Below are positions 49,253 through 58,669 of a DNA stretch of 64,000 nucleotides, one piece after another. Position numbers and translations under genes: made by a program. The DNA is from Eremothecium cymbalariae DBVPG#7215. Taxonomy: Eukaryota > Ascomycota > Saccharomycetes > Saccharomycetales > Saccharomycetaceae. Within the stretch, counting starts at the first letter, position 1; every line of letters begins with the position of its first letter. Where the stretch lies: contig NC_016452.1 in the NCBI RefSeq assembly GCF_000235365.1, positions 186,001-250,000 of the forward strand, read 5' to 3'. Under the pieces are notes generated by a model that was given only the letters and a program-made list of their open reading frames with translations, was not told where the DNA came from and ran no database searches.

Positions 49253-49635
49253 AATTGAACGCGATTCCGATCTGATATCTATGATTTAGATCCAAATATT
49301 GATCCATTTACAAGTTTACACAGAAATACTAAATAAAAAGAGAAGATTATTTACAAAAACCTTTTGATATATTCGGTTATGCCAGTTTTTGTAGTTTGTT
49401 TACCTTTTGCGACCAAAACGGATCTTGGCCGGGTAACAAAAACAACAAGCCCCAAATGGTATCACGTGTTATTCACGTGATACCATTTGGTGTGATCCTT
49501 GAATTTTGTTTTCTGCTTACTAAAAGAAAAGCGTTTACTTCAATGACGGCAATTAGGAGAGATGAGCCTCTCTATCGAAACAGACATAGAGTCTTTGGTA
49601 AGCGTTCGTGGTTCTGTTCTATTATAATTAAAGTT
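49253..49635. other. Divergent promoter region HEH1/AMD1 (383 bp)
   Basis: Length depends on the AMD1 start chosen. Contains a perfect 17-bp-arm palindrome with two CACGTG boxes (49452-49490). Otherwise AT-rich. Confidence 0.75.
49452..49490. promoter_or_regulatory. Palindrome with paired CACGTG boxes
   Basis: Perfect arms CCAAATGGTATCACGTG (49452-49468) and CACGTGATACCATTTGG (49474-49490) around TTATT. The CACGTG hexamers (49463-49468 and 49474-49479) are the Cbf1/Pho4 core, 11 bp centre to centre. Lies between HEH1 and AMD1. Confidence 0.85.
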
Positions 49636-52026
49636 ATGTGTGCCCATGAAAAGATAAAAGACGGTCACAAGGCTGCTAGTGGTGGTTATGGTGGTTCATC
49701 TTCTGGCGATAGGAGCGGGCCTATTTCAGATCTGTGTTTCGACACGTCCCTTCAAGAAGGTGGGGCCAGTGTTTTGGGCTCAGCAGGTTATGAAGCATTA
49801 GAGGTGCAATCGGTGAATACGAACTTTTCTTATCACGAGGAGAAGAAGCTTTTGGAGCATGGGTCTAAAATGACTGCCCTGGAGCGTGGAATAACGGTGC
49901 ATGATTTAGAGTCGTCGCACATGCCGCAAATTTTGCATTCGGTGGTCACTGGATCGAACCCGTCGATTAAAGATAGCGGGCTTTCTGTTTCTGCGCAGGA
50001 ATCTTTGCCGGAGCATCCGTCGTTGAAGTTTGCGGGTTCTACCAATAATAACTTGACCAGTGATCGGTTGTATTCTACGAGCTACAAGATGGGACTGGTT
50101 CCTGATGGTAAGGTACCTGATGGCCAGATGCGGTTTCTTGACATTCCTGACAAGGAGTTGGTCAGTTTGTATACAAACGTTAGGGATTGCAGGGATTTGC
50201 GTGAGAAGTATCAGAAGGTGTCGTTGCAGCAACAACACCAAAACCCCAAAAACAAACCAGAATGGGAAATTTATCCTCCACCTCCCAAACCGTCCTACAA
50301 GTCAGAGACGAAGACTATTCTAGCGGTGCTTAACAAGCCCGATGCCGAGGTGTTTGATTTTAATGCTTGTGAGATACCTGGTGAGGATCCTAACTGGGAC
50401 TTCTCAACCAATGATGACGATGCTTATGTAGTTTATAAGGCTGGTCAGGATCCAAAGGAATCTGTCATAGCTGATATTCCCAGCCTGAGAGACTATTATG
50501 TTGATGTGGAAAAACTGACAATGATCTCATCTGATGGGCCTGCGAAATCTTTTGCCTTCAGGAGACTCCAATACTTGGAGGCGCGCTGGAACATGTACAG
50601 TTTATTGAATGAGTACAAGGAGACCGCAGTTTCTAAAAAGAATCCTCATAGGGACTTCTACAATGTGAGAAAGGTTGATACTCACGTCCACCATTCTGCA
50701 TGTATGAACCAGAAGCACTTACTACGTTTCATCAAGCATAAATTGAGAACTTCTGCCGATCAAGAGGTCATATTCAGAGATGGTAAGGTGTTGACTTTGG
50801 CTGAGGTGTTTCAGTCGTTAAATCTTACCGGCTATGACTTGTCTATTGATACTTTGGACATGCATGCCCACAAAGATACTTTCCATAGGTTTGACAAGTT
50901 CAATTTGAAGTATAACCCAATAGGTGAATCTCGTCTAAGAGAAATATTTTTGAAAACAGATAATTACATCCACGGTTCATATTTAGCCGAAATTACTAAA
51001 GAAGTTATTTCTGATTTAGAGAATTCTAAATATCAGAACTGTGAGTACAGAATCTCTGTCTATGGCCGGTCAATTAATGAATGGGATAAGCTTGCGGATT
51101 GGGTCATAGACAACAAGCTTATATCCCATAATGTTAGGTGGCTAATTCAAATTCCTCGTTTGTACGACATCTACAAGAGAACTGGTGCTGTAGCCACATT
51201 TAATGACACATCAAGAAACTTATTTCAACCATTATTTGAGGTGACTAAGAATCCACAGTCGCATCCAAAATTACATCTCTTCTTGCAACGTGTTATTGGA
51301 TTTGACTCTGTCGACGATGAATCTAAGGTGGACAGGCGTTTCTATAAGAAGTTCCCAAAACCTTCCTTGTGGGATTCGGCAGAAAATCCACCGTATTCCT
51401 ATTACTTGTACTACTTGTACGCAAGTATGGCTTCTTTGAATCAATGGCGAGCCACCCGTGGGTTTAATACTTTGGTATTAAGACCCCATTGTGGTGAAGC
51501 AGGAGATCCTGAGCATCTAATATCTGCATACTTGTTGGCTCAGGGCATCTCGCATGGCATATTATTAAGAAAGGTACCATTTGTGCAATATCTGTATTAT
51601 TTAGATCAGATCGGAATTGCAATGTCCCCATTGTCCAATAATGCGTTGTTCTTAACCTACGATAAGAATCCTTTCCCTAACTACTTCAAGAGAGGTTTAA
51701 ATGTTTCTCTTTCTACGGATGATCCATTGCAATTTTCATACACTAGAGAACCATTAATTGAAGAATATTCAGTCGCTGCTCAAATTTATAAGTTGTCTAA
51801 CGTTGACATGTGTGAGCTTGCTAGAAATTCTGTGTTGCAGAGTGGGTGGGAAGTCCGGATTAAGAAACATTGGATAGGTAAGCATTTTGATGAAGAAGGT
51901 ACGCAAGGGAACGATGTGGAGAAGACTAACGTTCCCAATATCCGTATAAACTACAGGCACGAAACTTTGTCCACAGAATTGGAGCTAATCGACTATTACT
52001 CAAGTTTCTACAAACAAGATATGTAG
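49636..52026 (+). CDS. AMD1: AMP deaminase
   Basis: Converts AMP to IMP and ammonia, setting the adenylate/guanylate balance. 796 residues from the ATG at 49636 (810 in yeast). The open frame reaches further upstream, with ATGs at 49456 (inside the CACGTG palindrome) and 49543. Those would add a non-homologous basic/hydrophobic leader, so I prefer 49636. The N-terminal 170 residues are variable. The catalytic domain has [11 protein letters not shown] (about 349, zinc His), [33 protein letters not shown] and [10 protein letters not shown] (about 690) with the zinc/catalytic Asp. Divergent from HEH1, convergent on PFA5. Confidence 0.96.
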   Translation: MCAHEKIKDGHKAASGGYGGSSSGDRSGPISDLCFDTSLQEGGASVLGSAGYEALEVQSVNTNFSYHEEKKLLEHGSKMTALERGITVHDLESSHMPQILHSVVTGSNPSIKDSGLSVSAQESLPEHPSLKFAGSTNNNLTSDRLYSTSYKMGLVPDGKVPDGQMRFLDIPDKELVSLYTNVRDCRDLREKYQKVSLQQQHQNPKNKPEWEIYPPPPKPSYKSETKTILAVLNKPDAEVFDFNACEIPGEDPNWDFSTNDDDAYVVYKAGQDPKESVIADIPSLRDYYVDVEKLTMISSDGPAKSFAFRRLQYLEARWNMYSLLNEYKETAVSKKNPHRDFYNVRKVDTHVHHSACMNQKHLLRFIKHKLRTSADQEVIFRDGKVLTLAEVFQSLNLTGYDLSIDTLDMHAHKDTFHRFDKFNLKYNPIGESRLREIFLKTDNYIHGSYLAEITKEVISDLENSKYQNCEYRISVYGRSINEWDKLADWVIDNKLISHNVRWLIQIPRLYDIYKRTGAVATFNDTSRNLFQPLFEVTKNPQSHPKLHLFLQRVIGFDSVDDESKVDRRFYKKFPKPSLWDSAENPPYSYYLYYLYASMASLNQWRATRGFNTLVLRPHCGEAGDPEHLISAYLLAQGISHGILLRKVPFVQYLYYLDQIGIAMSPLSNNALFLTYDKNPFPNYFKRGLNVSLSTDDPLQFSYTREPLIEEYSVAAQIYKLSNVDMCELARNSVLQSGWEVRIKKHWIGKHFDEEGTQGNDVEKTNVPNIRINYRHETLSTELELIDYYSSFYKQDM

Positions 52027-52111
52027 TCAATGAATGCATAATTTATGTCGTCATTCGTTCGACTCGCACTTATATATGTCTATAGTCCGTATATGATACT
52101 ATTTCATTTCC

Positions 52112-53230
52112 CTAAACTTCACCGTGGAGACTATCGCAACGTTCTTTAACTTCGTCTCCATATACCCGCAACCTTGTGACATAGTCTCCTTGATTTATCC
52201 TATTCAACAAAATGCTTTTGTAATTGTCACTCAAATCTTCACGGTATGGCCCTACAATAGCATTGTAGTACTCTTCATTCCTCGAAACTTGAAAATCTGA
52301 TATATTAGTTCCAATGGGAATAAACCATAGCCATATGTTTGACCCGATAAATTCCTTTATATTGAGCCAGGCGTTTCTTTTGTTCCAGATGTTATACTGC
52401 TCAGCAGGTAGACAATCTACCACATAACGATACCGATCTTCAGGGTTGTACACACAAAAGTAGGCCTTCCTGTGACGTTTAATAGCTTTCTTCTGGATGA
52501 TATCCAAGGAGGTTCTATTGCATGACATATAAAAGGAGAATACTGCAAAAAGAGGAGTAACAAAAAATGCAAATGCAAGCACCAAAATAAATAAAACGAT
52601 TATATTCAGGTTTAAAGTCAGATCATGCTCTTTATTGTAGTCAACAATTCTTTTCATAAATAACGCTATGGTGAGACTAGCAGTCACCAAGTAGATAGTG
52701 AAATACATGACATATTGCATGAAAAGTTTGTAGTTCTTACGCCCGATTACCGTTCCAAGCCACACACAATAGTGGTCGAACCTTGGCACACAGTATTTTA
52801 GTAGCTCAGAATGATGAGAACGTTCTATCTTCAAACTCTGGCAAGTGCTGCACCACATAGGGTAGCCCTGTGGATCGCACTGGTAGATATCTGGAGGTAT
52901 GACAGAAACCACGACAGTCTCATCTTTTGAGGCAGTGCCCTCATCGCAGGGTGCGTCTGGAATAATTCTGAATGGCAGAACAGTAGGTTGCTTTCCAGGA
53001 CCAATTACCACTATTTGGATCCATATGTACCAGAGTATCAACGTCAGAAATATATTCATACACGTAAGGAAGACCGCTACTGCGTTATGATGCAAATGAT
53101 CACGTAATTCCACAAAGCAAAATAGATGACAGTATGCCCATGAACCATAACACATTAAAACAAACTTTACAAATGGCACTGCATATCTATAGTAATTGCT
53201 TCTTTTAATATTTTCAGCCCATATTCTCAT
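52112..53230 (-). CDS. PFA5: DHHC-family palmitoyltransferase Pfa5
   Basis: Membrane protein S-acyltransferase. 372 residues with four hydrophobic spans: about 17-39, 50-77, 175-195 and 207-235. The cysteine-rich domain lies between spans 2 and 3, with WCSTCQSLKIERSHHSELLK and the catalytic motif present as DHYC (FDHYCVWLGTVIGRKNYKLF) instead of DHHC; the nucleophile Cys is kept. The position between AMD1/HEH2 and TFB3 matches YDR459C-YDR460W. Targets cannot be inferred. The DHYC variant is also seen in active Akr1-type enzymes, so it need not mean loss of activity. Confidence 0.93.
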   Translation of the reverse strand: MRIWAENIKRSNYYRYAVPFVKFVLMCYGSWAYCHLFCFVELRDHLHHNAVAVFLTCMNIFLTLILWYIWIQIVVIGPGKQPTVLPFRIIPDAPCDEGTASKDETVVVSVIPPDIYQCDPQGYPMWCSTCQSLKIERSHHSELLKYCVPRFDHYCVWLGTVIGRKNYKLFMQYVMYFTIYLVTASLTIALFMKRIVDYNKEHDLTLNLNIIVLFILVLAFAFFVTPLFAVFSFYMSCNRTSLDIIQKKAIKRHRKAYFCVYNPEDRYRYVVDCLPAEQYNIWNKRNAWLNIKEFIGSNIWLWFIPIGTNISDFQVSRNEEYYNAIVGPYREDLSDNYKSILLNRINQGDYVTRLRVYGDEVKERCDSLHGEV

Positions 53231-53407
53231 AACTTCGGTTCACTGATAGTTTTCTTAACCTTTGAACTGAGATTGATTGTTAGTGGTGGTTTTGACATTC
53301 AGTTTGTCAAATTAAAACGTCACCGAACTTTAAATGGCAAACTAGACAAAGTCACTAAAAGTGAAACGGCTAAAGCAAAGAACAGGTATCCCACAGAGGG
53401 GAAGTTA

Positions 53408-53419
53408 ATGGGTGTCTAA
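53408..53419 (+). promoter_or_regulatory. Minimal upstream ORF of TFB3
   Basis: ATG-GGT-GTC-TAA, ending 16 bases before the TFB3 ATG. It is a functional uORF only if transcripts begin upstream of 53408, which sequence cannot show. Confidence 0.45.
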
Positions 53420-53435
53420 GGCAAGCTATACCACC

Positions 53436-54404
53436 ATGGATGATGATGAGAAGAAGGACATGTGTCCAATTTGTAAGACGGATCGATATTTGTCACCAGA
53501 TATGAAATTTTTGGTGAATCCGGAGTGTTATCACAAGATTTGTGAATCCTGTGTGGACCGTATATTCAGTTTAGGTCCTGCCCAATGTCCATATGAGGGC
53601 TGTGATAAGATATTAAGGAAGAACAAATTCAAGACCCAAATATTTGATGATGTTGATGTAGAGAAGGAGGTAGATATACGAAAAAGGGTTTTCAATGTGT
53701 TTAGTAAGAATTTAGAAGACTTTGATGGAGACTTGGATGCTTTCAATAAGTACTTGGAGGAGGTTGAGGATATAATATACAATCTTGATAATGGGGTGGA
53801 TGTAGCCAAGAATGAAGAGAAGCTTCGTACGTATGAAGAGTTGAATAAGCAGTTGATTATGGCCAATATGGAAAGGAACAAGCAGTTTTTAGAGAACTTT
53901 GAGCAACGAAAGAAATTCGAAAAGGAGATGAAGTTAAAGAAGCGTATGTTAGAAAGACAGATAGAAGAAGAGGAACGTGCTAATAAGGAATGGGCCAAGC
54001 GGGAGATTGTAAACCAATTATCTTCGAATATTGATGCTGATGAGGTGATTGAGAACGTAAGAAAGACTGTAAAGTTGAAGAAATCATCTGCAAGGAGGAA
54101 ATTACAAGAATTAAACAAGGTCCTAAGGAATAATCCTTACATGCAGATGTCAAATGGCACTATGAAAAAGCAAGAGAAGGTTCCTTTTACTCCCTTCAAT
54201 GGAGACAGGGATTTGCTAAAGCGGTTTACCTTAGAGGAAGATAAGTATGAGGATCCGTATATTAAAGATCTACAGACTAGAAAAGCGTACATTGCATCCG
54301 GATTTAGGCCTGATTATGTTTACAATCGTGTGTTGACTGAGGCCTTCATGGGGTTAGGCTGCATCATACAAGAGGAATTTAGTGTGGAATCACAGCCCTC
54401 TTAA
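53436..54404 (+). CDS. TFB3: TFIIH/NER subunit Tfb3 (MAT1 homologue)
   Basis: RING-finger subunit of TFIIH that links the Kin28-Ccl1 kinase (TFIIK) to core TFIIH. 322 residues from the ATG at 53436 (321 in yeast); the frame extends eight codons upstream only from a GTG. The N-terminal C3HC4 RING (about 10-56) has CPICK, CYHKICESC and CPYEGC. A long Lys/Glu-rich helical region (about 85-225) follows. The C-terminus has the MAT1 conserved segment (DRDLLKRFTLEEDKYEDPYI). A three-codon upstream ORF (53408-53419) ends 16 bases before the start. Confidence 0.97.
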   Translation: MDDDEKKDMCPICKTDRYLSPDMKFLVNPECYHKICESCVDRIFSLGPAQCPYEGCDKILRKNKFKTQIFDDVDVEKEVDIRKRVFNVFSKNLEDFDGDLDAFNKYLEEVEDIIYNLDNGVDVAKNEEKLRTYEELNKQLIMANMERNKQFLENFEQRKKFEKEMKLKKRMLERQIEEEERANKEWAKREIVNQLSSNIDADEVIENVRKTVKLKKSSARRKLQELNKVLRNNPYMQMSNGTMKKQEKVPFTPFNGDRDLLKRFTLEEDKYEDPYIKDLQTRKAYIASGFRPDYVYNRVLTEAFMGLGCIIQEEFSVESQPS

Positions 54405-54520
54405 TTGTATGGCATGTACCAAAGCTATGGATAATTCGTCTACAGTTTCATGTTTGAAGTTGTTTAGCTTGTAATTCTGCATTATCTGTTAGTTAGTAAT
54501 TAATCTGTATTTTTATCATT

Positions 54521-55045
54521 CTATTTTAGCTGTTTCTTACATACCCTCTTGATTAATTCAATATCTGCATATTTTCTGAGGTTATCGTCACTCAATTCAA
54601 TTTCAGAGCCCTCGATTAGAGATGAAAAGTCTCTCTCTTCTGACGATTCATCCATCGAAGCAACTCTTACTAAAATCAACACCGAGCTGTCTTCTTGAAT
54701 ACCAAAGCTCCTTAAAGCATCGCCAATCTAAATCAATTATAATTAGTAAAATAACTCATGAAACCCAAATATTTAAAAAATCAAACATACATTTGAGGTG
54801 GGGGACAAAGAAAGGACGACTTCAGAATTTAAGTTCTTGGACCTCATTTTATTATATTTAACTTCGATAAGGGCCTTGTATACTGCACTCGAAAGTTGTT
54901 CCAGGGACAACACATTTCTGGCGTCGATGAACCCAAACGGTAGCTCAGCAACCTTAGAACGAATATCCTGAACATTCACAACATCTTTGAAAAACGCTAA
55001 CTGAACCTTATAGTCTTTGAACTGTGGTATATGTACATCAAGCAT
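54521..55045 (-). CDS. CGI121: KEOPS/EKC subunit Cgi121, spliced
   Basis: Subunit of the KEOPS complex (t6A37 tRNA modification, telomere maintenance); binds the kinase Bud32. Exon 1 is complement(54791..55045), 85 codons from the ATG at 55045 to ...LSLSPTSN. Exon 2 is complement(54521..54727), starting IGDALRSFGIQEDSSVLILV and ending CKKQLK. Together 153 residues, shorter than the 181 of S. cerevisiae. The 63-bp intron has donor GTATGT, branch point TACTAAT and acceptor ATTTAG. S. cerevisiae YML036W has an intron in the same region. Unspliced, translation would stop soon after the donor, losing the C-terminal third. Convergent with TFB3. Confidence 0.94.
54728..54790 (-). other. CGI121 intron
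   Basis: 63-bp intron with GTATGT donor, variant branch point TACTAAT at complement(54742..54748) and TAG acceptor. Very short, near the lower limit for budding-yeast introns. Confidence 0.9.
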
Positions 55046-55547
55046 GGTATTCGAACTTGGATAATTCAACCTCTATAAGTGGGACAGTGGATTATAACTG
55101 CGTTAAGGTTGCTGCTGTTCGATCATCAAAACGGTATAAAAAAGCTGAACGTTTAAACTTTTCCTAAAAGTGTCACTTACGCCCCAGTAAAGAAAAGCAT
55201 ATCAAAACCAAAAACGGTCTAAGTAACGGCAATTGGAGTGACTATAGATTAAATACGCTATTATACGTCATTGGTGAAAGCCTTAATTAATTTGAACATA
55301 TTTAATCGGTTTCAATTTTCGTACAATTGCTGCTTAGCAGCGAGGGGAAAAGATCACAAGTCATGATATGTTAAAATTGCCATTTAAGCATTAAGAAACC
55401 TTTGTAATAATAAATCATCCACGCTCAAGAATTTATTGCCTAATAAAAAATCTTAAGATAACAGTAATAATAATAATAATAATAAGGTATCCTCAAAATG
55501 GATATAAGTAGTCGTTACAATTTAAGAAGTGTGCTGCGTCACCGAGA
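55046..55547. other. CGI121 promoter and CHS4-like 3' region (502 bp)
   Basis: AT-rich, containing a (TAA)7 microsatellite at 55465-55485. No small gene was found. The a-factor gene that follows TFB3 in S. cerevisiae is not visible here. Confidence 0.6.
55465..55485. repeat. (TAA)7 microsatellite
   Basis: Seven tandem TAA units downstream of the Sel1-repeat gene. Confidence 0.92.
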
Positions 55548-57152
55548 TTACAAATTATTCAATCGTTCAATTGCCTTCAGATGTCCTAATTGAGCAGCAC
55601 GTCTATAATGTTCTTTGGTCAAATTCAAGTCCTGGATACAACCTATTGAATGTTCGTAGTAAAAGCCCAGAGTAAATTCAGCTTTAGCTAACCGTCGCTC
55701 TGAAGTTTCGGAAGCTTTGACAGCCCAATTAAAGGCTTCTTCGGGATTTGGCAGTAAAACCCCTGGAGATCCCGTCAAATACCAGCCACTCAACGCTATC
55801 ATCGCCATCGCATTGCCCCTTGGATGTGCTGTGGCGGCCTTATAATACCATGTTATTGACTTGCTTGGATTATATGGTAGATGCAGCTCCGCGAACTCAT
55901 AACAATGGCCTAGTTTCCATTGTGCTAGAGGATAATTAAATTTAAGGGCACACCTAATATATAACTCAAGTGCCTTTAAAGAGTCTGTATGAATATTTTG
56001 TAGTCTCAATATATGTTGTAACTCAGGGGGTAAAGAATCATATTCGTGGATCTTGGCTAACTCGAATAATGCCTGCGGCGACACTATTTCATGATGTTCT
56101 GTGGCTCGTTCGAACCATCGTATTGCAGAACTAACATCTTGATGAACTATAGTTTCACCAGACTCGTCGTCCACAACACCATGTAACTGATAAATTCCCA
56201 ATTTATACATGCTGCAACAACTTCCAGAGGTGACTTCTCTGGCCATCGCTCCCTTTTCGTAGTAAGAAAGAGCAATTGACAAACAGTCACGTCGACTGAG
56301 CCCCGCCAAAATACCACGACCATGCTCATAAGAAACTCCAGCTCTGTAGCATCCGTCAGAATTCTGTAATTTCGCCGCAGTTTTGTAGTATTCCAACGCC
56401 TTGCGATCGTTCTCAGGCACAATTCCGTCAGCTGGGATTTTCAAATATGGCTGGTGAGAATACAAAGTACCCATTAAGTAGATTGCAGGTGCATATTTGA
56501 GCTTTATTAGTTTAGTTAGAACCTTCAAAGCATGCTCCAATAACGTGGTTTTGTTCTTCTGACATTCTTTGGTCGTTAATTCTCTCTTGAGCTTTTCCCC
56601 GTTGATACTGTATTTACTAACAAAATCTGGCAAAAATGCATATTCAAGTAGTGTCTCTGACCATTTCATCTGAATAGATGGTGTAAACCTTGTAGAATCC
56701 TTAACAGCTTGCTCGTACACTTTATAGAAGTGTAAGGCATCCTTCGTATATTCCGAAAAACGATCCCTCCTTTCTTGATGCTGATCTGGAGACGTTGTCA
56801 AATCCAAACTACTCTTCGACGGCGACTTACACCACGTGTTGGGGCGTTCTTCAAAGGAAAGCAGAGATGAACTCTCTCTTTGAGAAGTTGGTATATGCAT
56901 GGACGCCTTGGAAACGTCACCGGCAAGACCACCCACCTCGTAATTGCCAACCGGTGTCGACACATCGACAAATGATGGATCAGGCCGCCAATCAGAATAT
57001 CCTTCCGGTGGGTATTGTGCTTGTTCTGAGGGATTGTTTACACCATCTTGCTCCGTAAGTACCTTCATCGGTTGCCGTTTAAATTGCTGCTCCGGTTGCG
57101 GTGGGTACATATTGATATGCCCCTCATAGAGTTGGTCACGGTTCCTGGACAT
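55548..57152 (-). CDS. Sel1-repeat protein of the Chs4/Skt5/Shc1 family
   Basis: Likely activator of chitin synthase III (Chs3) at the bud neck or in spores, by family. 534 residues: a disordered Pro/Gln/Ser-rich N-terminus (1-130), then an array of about seven Sel1/TPR-like repeats, for example AIYLMGTLYS, GCYRAGVSYEHGRGI, SMYKLGIYQLHG, AQWKLGHCYEFA, MIALSGWYLTGSPGVL and AEFTLGFYYEHSIGCIQDLN. The C-terminus ends RLNNL, so the prenylation CAAX box known in Chs4 is absent. That makes it more like Shc1 or another Skt5 paralogue. S. cerevisiae SKT5 and SHC1 are on other chromosomes, so this marks the end of the chromosome IV/XIII synteny. Confidence 0.82.
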   Translation of the reverse strand: MSRNRDQLYEGHINMYPPQPEQQFKRQPMKVLTEQDGVNNPSEQAQYPPEGYSDWRPDPSFVDVSTPVGNYEVGGLAGDVSKASMHIPTSQRESSSLLSFEERPNTWCKSPSKSSLDLTTSPDQHQERRDRFSEYTKDALHFYKVYEQAVKDSTRFTPSIQMKWSETLLEYAFLPDFVSKYSINGEKLKRELTTKECQKNKTTLLEHALKVLTKLIKLKYAPAIYLMGTLYSHQPYLKIPADGIVPENDRKALEYYKTAAKLQNSDGCYRAGVSYEHGRGILAGLSRRDCLSIALSYYEKGAMAREVTSGSCCSMYKLGIYQLHGVVDDESGETIVHQDVSSAIRWFERATEHHEIVSPQALFELAKIHEYDSLPPELQHILRLQNIHTDSLKALELYIRCALKFNYPLAQWKLGHCYEFAELHLPYNPSKSITWYYKAATAHPRGNAMAMIALSGWYLTGSPGVLLPNPEEAFNWAVKASETSERRLAKAEFTLGFYYEHSIGCIQDLNLTKEHYRRAAQLGHLKAIERLNNL

Positions 57153-57883
57153 TTCAATTACGATGTAAATATAGCACGCAATTTGGTGGGTTTATCTTCA
57201 AGTATAATGCTCTTTCACTGTTAGGTATTGTGCTTGCTTTTGGTGTATATAAGTCTTTGTTCGTGCATTTGATGCTCCCGGAGAAGTGACAGAAACTTTT
57301 TAGCCTGATACTACAATGAAGATAATACTTGCCTACCCTATCACTAAAAAATAAAACGACGATAACACGATATAACGATGGAACCTCTGGACATATAGTG
57401 GATGTGACTGATAGCAGTACTGTTATTAACTTTCTCCATCAGAGAAGAAGTTACCAAACTTTTGCGTTTTGCATGGTTCCAACGTTTGATTGAAGTCGGG
57501 TCACGTGTATCCAAAATGAGGTCAGCTAGAAGAGATGACAGAAGCACATTCTTAACGTTAAGGTCATATTTCCTGTTATGTAAGGCCCCCTAGGGATAGA
57601 GAATTGAACTTTATCATCCTATAAAGATTCAGCCTTTGCGTTTGGCTGTAGGTTGTATGTGTATGCATATGCATTTTTCTCGCCTCAACCTTGTTCGGCA
57701 CGTTCTAGATAGAAAGAAGTCCCACACGCAAATTGCAAGAGCCTTTCAATAGAATTCTGAGGATGTTCGTGCTGGCTGGGGTTCAAGTCTTGGTCTAGCG
57801 TCATGTGCTCTCCCTGTGAGGCTTTCCTACTTTTCAATTAAAACACGGTACTCCTGTATATCATGCAGCTGGTGCTGTTGCTA

Positions 57884-57900
57884 CACGTGATATTCACGTG
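57884..57900. promoter_or_regulatory. Paired CACGTG boxes, N5 spacing
   Basis: CACGTG-ATATT-CACGTG. Same 11-bp centre spacing as the pair in the HEH1/AMD1 promoter. Confidence 0.65.
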
Positions 57901-58425
57901 CAAACCGTTGGGCTTCCAGTTTAATGCCCTCCAATAGATAGTGGGTGCTGTTGATGCTGGTGTACTGATCTTTATCTCTATTTACATAACAACGCTTTAT
58001 AATTCATTCCCCGCAGCAATGTATAGATATGTAATAAAATATGTGTGTGTCAAATTGTTTAGCTACTGCGTGAAGTCTGAGACATGTTAAAAGTTACATC
58101 AAAAGAGTCTCTGGGATTCATATTGGACTTGTAGCATTCAGCCAACCCATCGATAAACCACTTCCCAGCCAGATGGTCTGAGAGTAGCGGCCAATCTTTT
58201 TTTTAATATCAGGCCTTGTCTATATCGTATTCTCTGGGTGCTATTTATGTCCCTTCATGGCCGTTATTTACCGTGATAATAATGATCACACAGAATATAA
58301 TAATGATCCACCCGCACAGCATCGTCGACCCTGCATATCATGTTGTACGCTGCAATTTCCGTAATCGTTGAGAACGTCCTTTTTGGACCCCCAGTAGCGC
58401 AACTGGCGTGCATCCATTTTATGGT

Positions 58426-58431
58426 CACGTG
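58426..58431. promoter_or_regulatory. Cbf1-type CACGTG box upstream of COX20
   Basis: TCACGTGA context about 240 bp upstream of the COX20 ATG. Cbf1 is known to act on respiratory genes in some yeasts; its action here is inferred. Confidence 0.5.
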
Positions 58432-58669
58432 ACACTTTTCGGTGGTTCGACATTCCTCGGTGCAGCTCGCCCGTGCGCTTGCACTACCATGTAACATTTT
58501 TTCCAGTCGTTGTTCGGTTGCCAGACCAAAAGTGAACTACTGCTACTACTATACGTTGTATTTACTTTCCGTTTGGAAGTATGGTCTTTCAGGAACCGAA
58601 TTGGCCTGCAATAACTGTCCGTTGTCTCCCTGCTAGTAGTTGTCTTGCATATTTCGGCTGGTTTTCGTG

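Larger units (their letters stand above)
57153..58669. other. Large gene-free interval (1.5 kb) rich in CACGTG boxes
   Basis: Divergent spacer between the Sel1-repeat gene and COX20. CACGTG occurs at 57502-57507, 57884-57889, 57895-57900 and 58426-58431 (as TCACGTGA). Short unrecognised open frames at 57344-57547 and 58264-58497 (both minus) look spurious. A B-box-like GGTTCAAGTC near 57780 does not fit a tRNA T-arm. Confidence 0.6.

Noticed and set aside
49396..49635. Longer AMD1 N-terminus from TTG 49396 or ATGs at 49456 and 49543
   Set aside because: The extra residues do not resemble AMP deaminase, the first ATG sits inside the CACGTG palindrome, and the total would exceed the family length. 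The ATG at 49543 cannot be fully excluded.
57770..57800. tRNA-like B box (GGTTCAAGTC)
   Set aside because: The flanking bases do not form a T-stem and no A box or acceptor stem was found.
57502..58431. Centromere suggested by CACGTG (CDEI-like) boxes
   Set aside because: No adjoining 80-160 bp AT-only CDEII segment and no CDEIII-like TTCCGAA at a proper distance.
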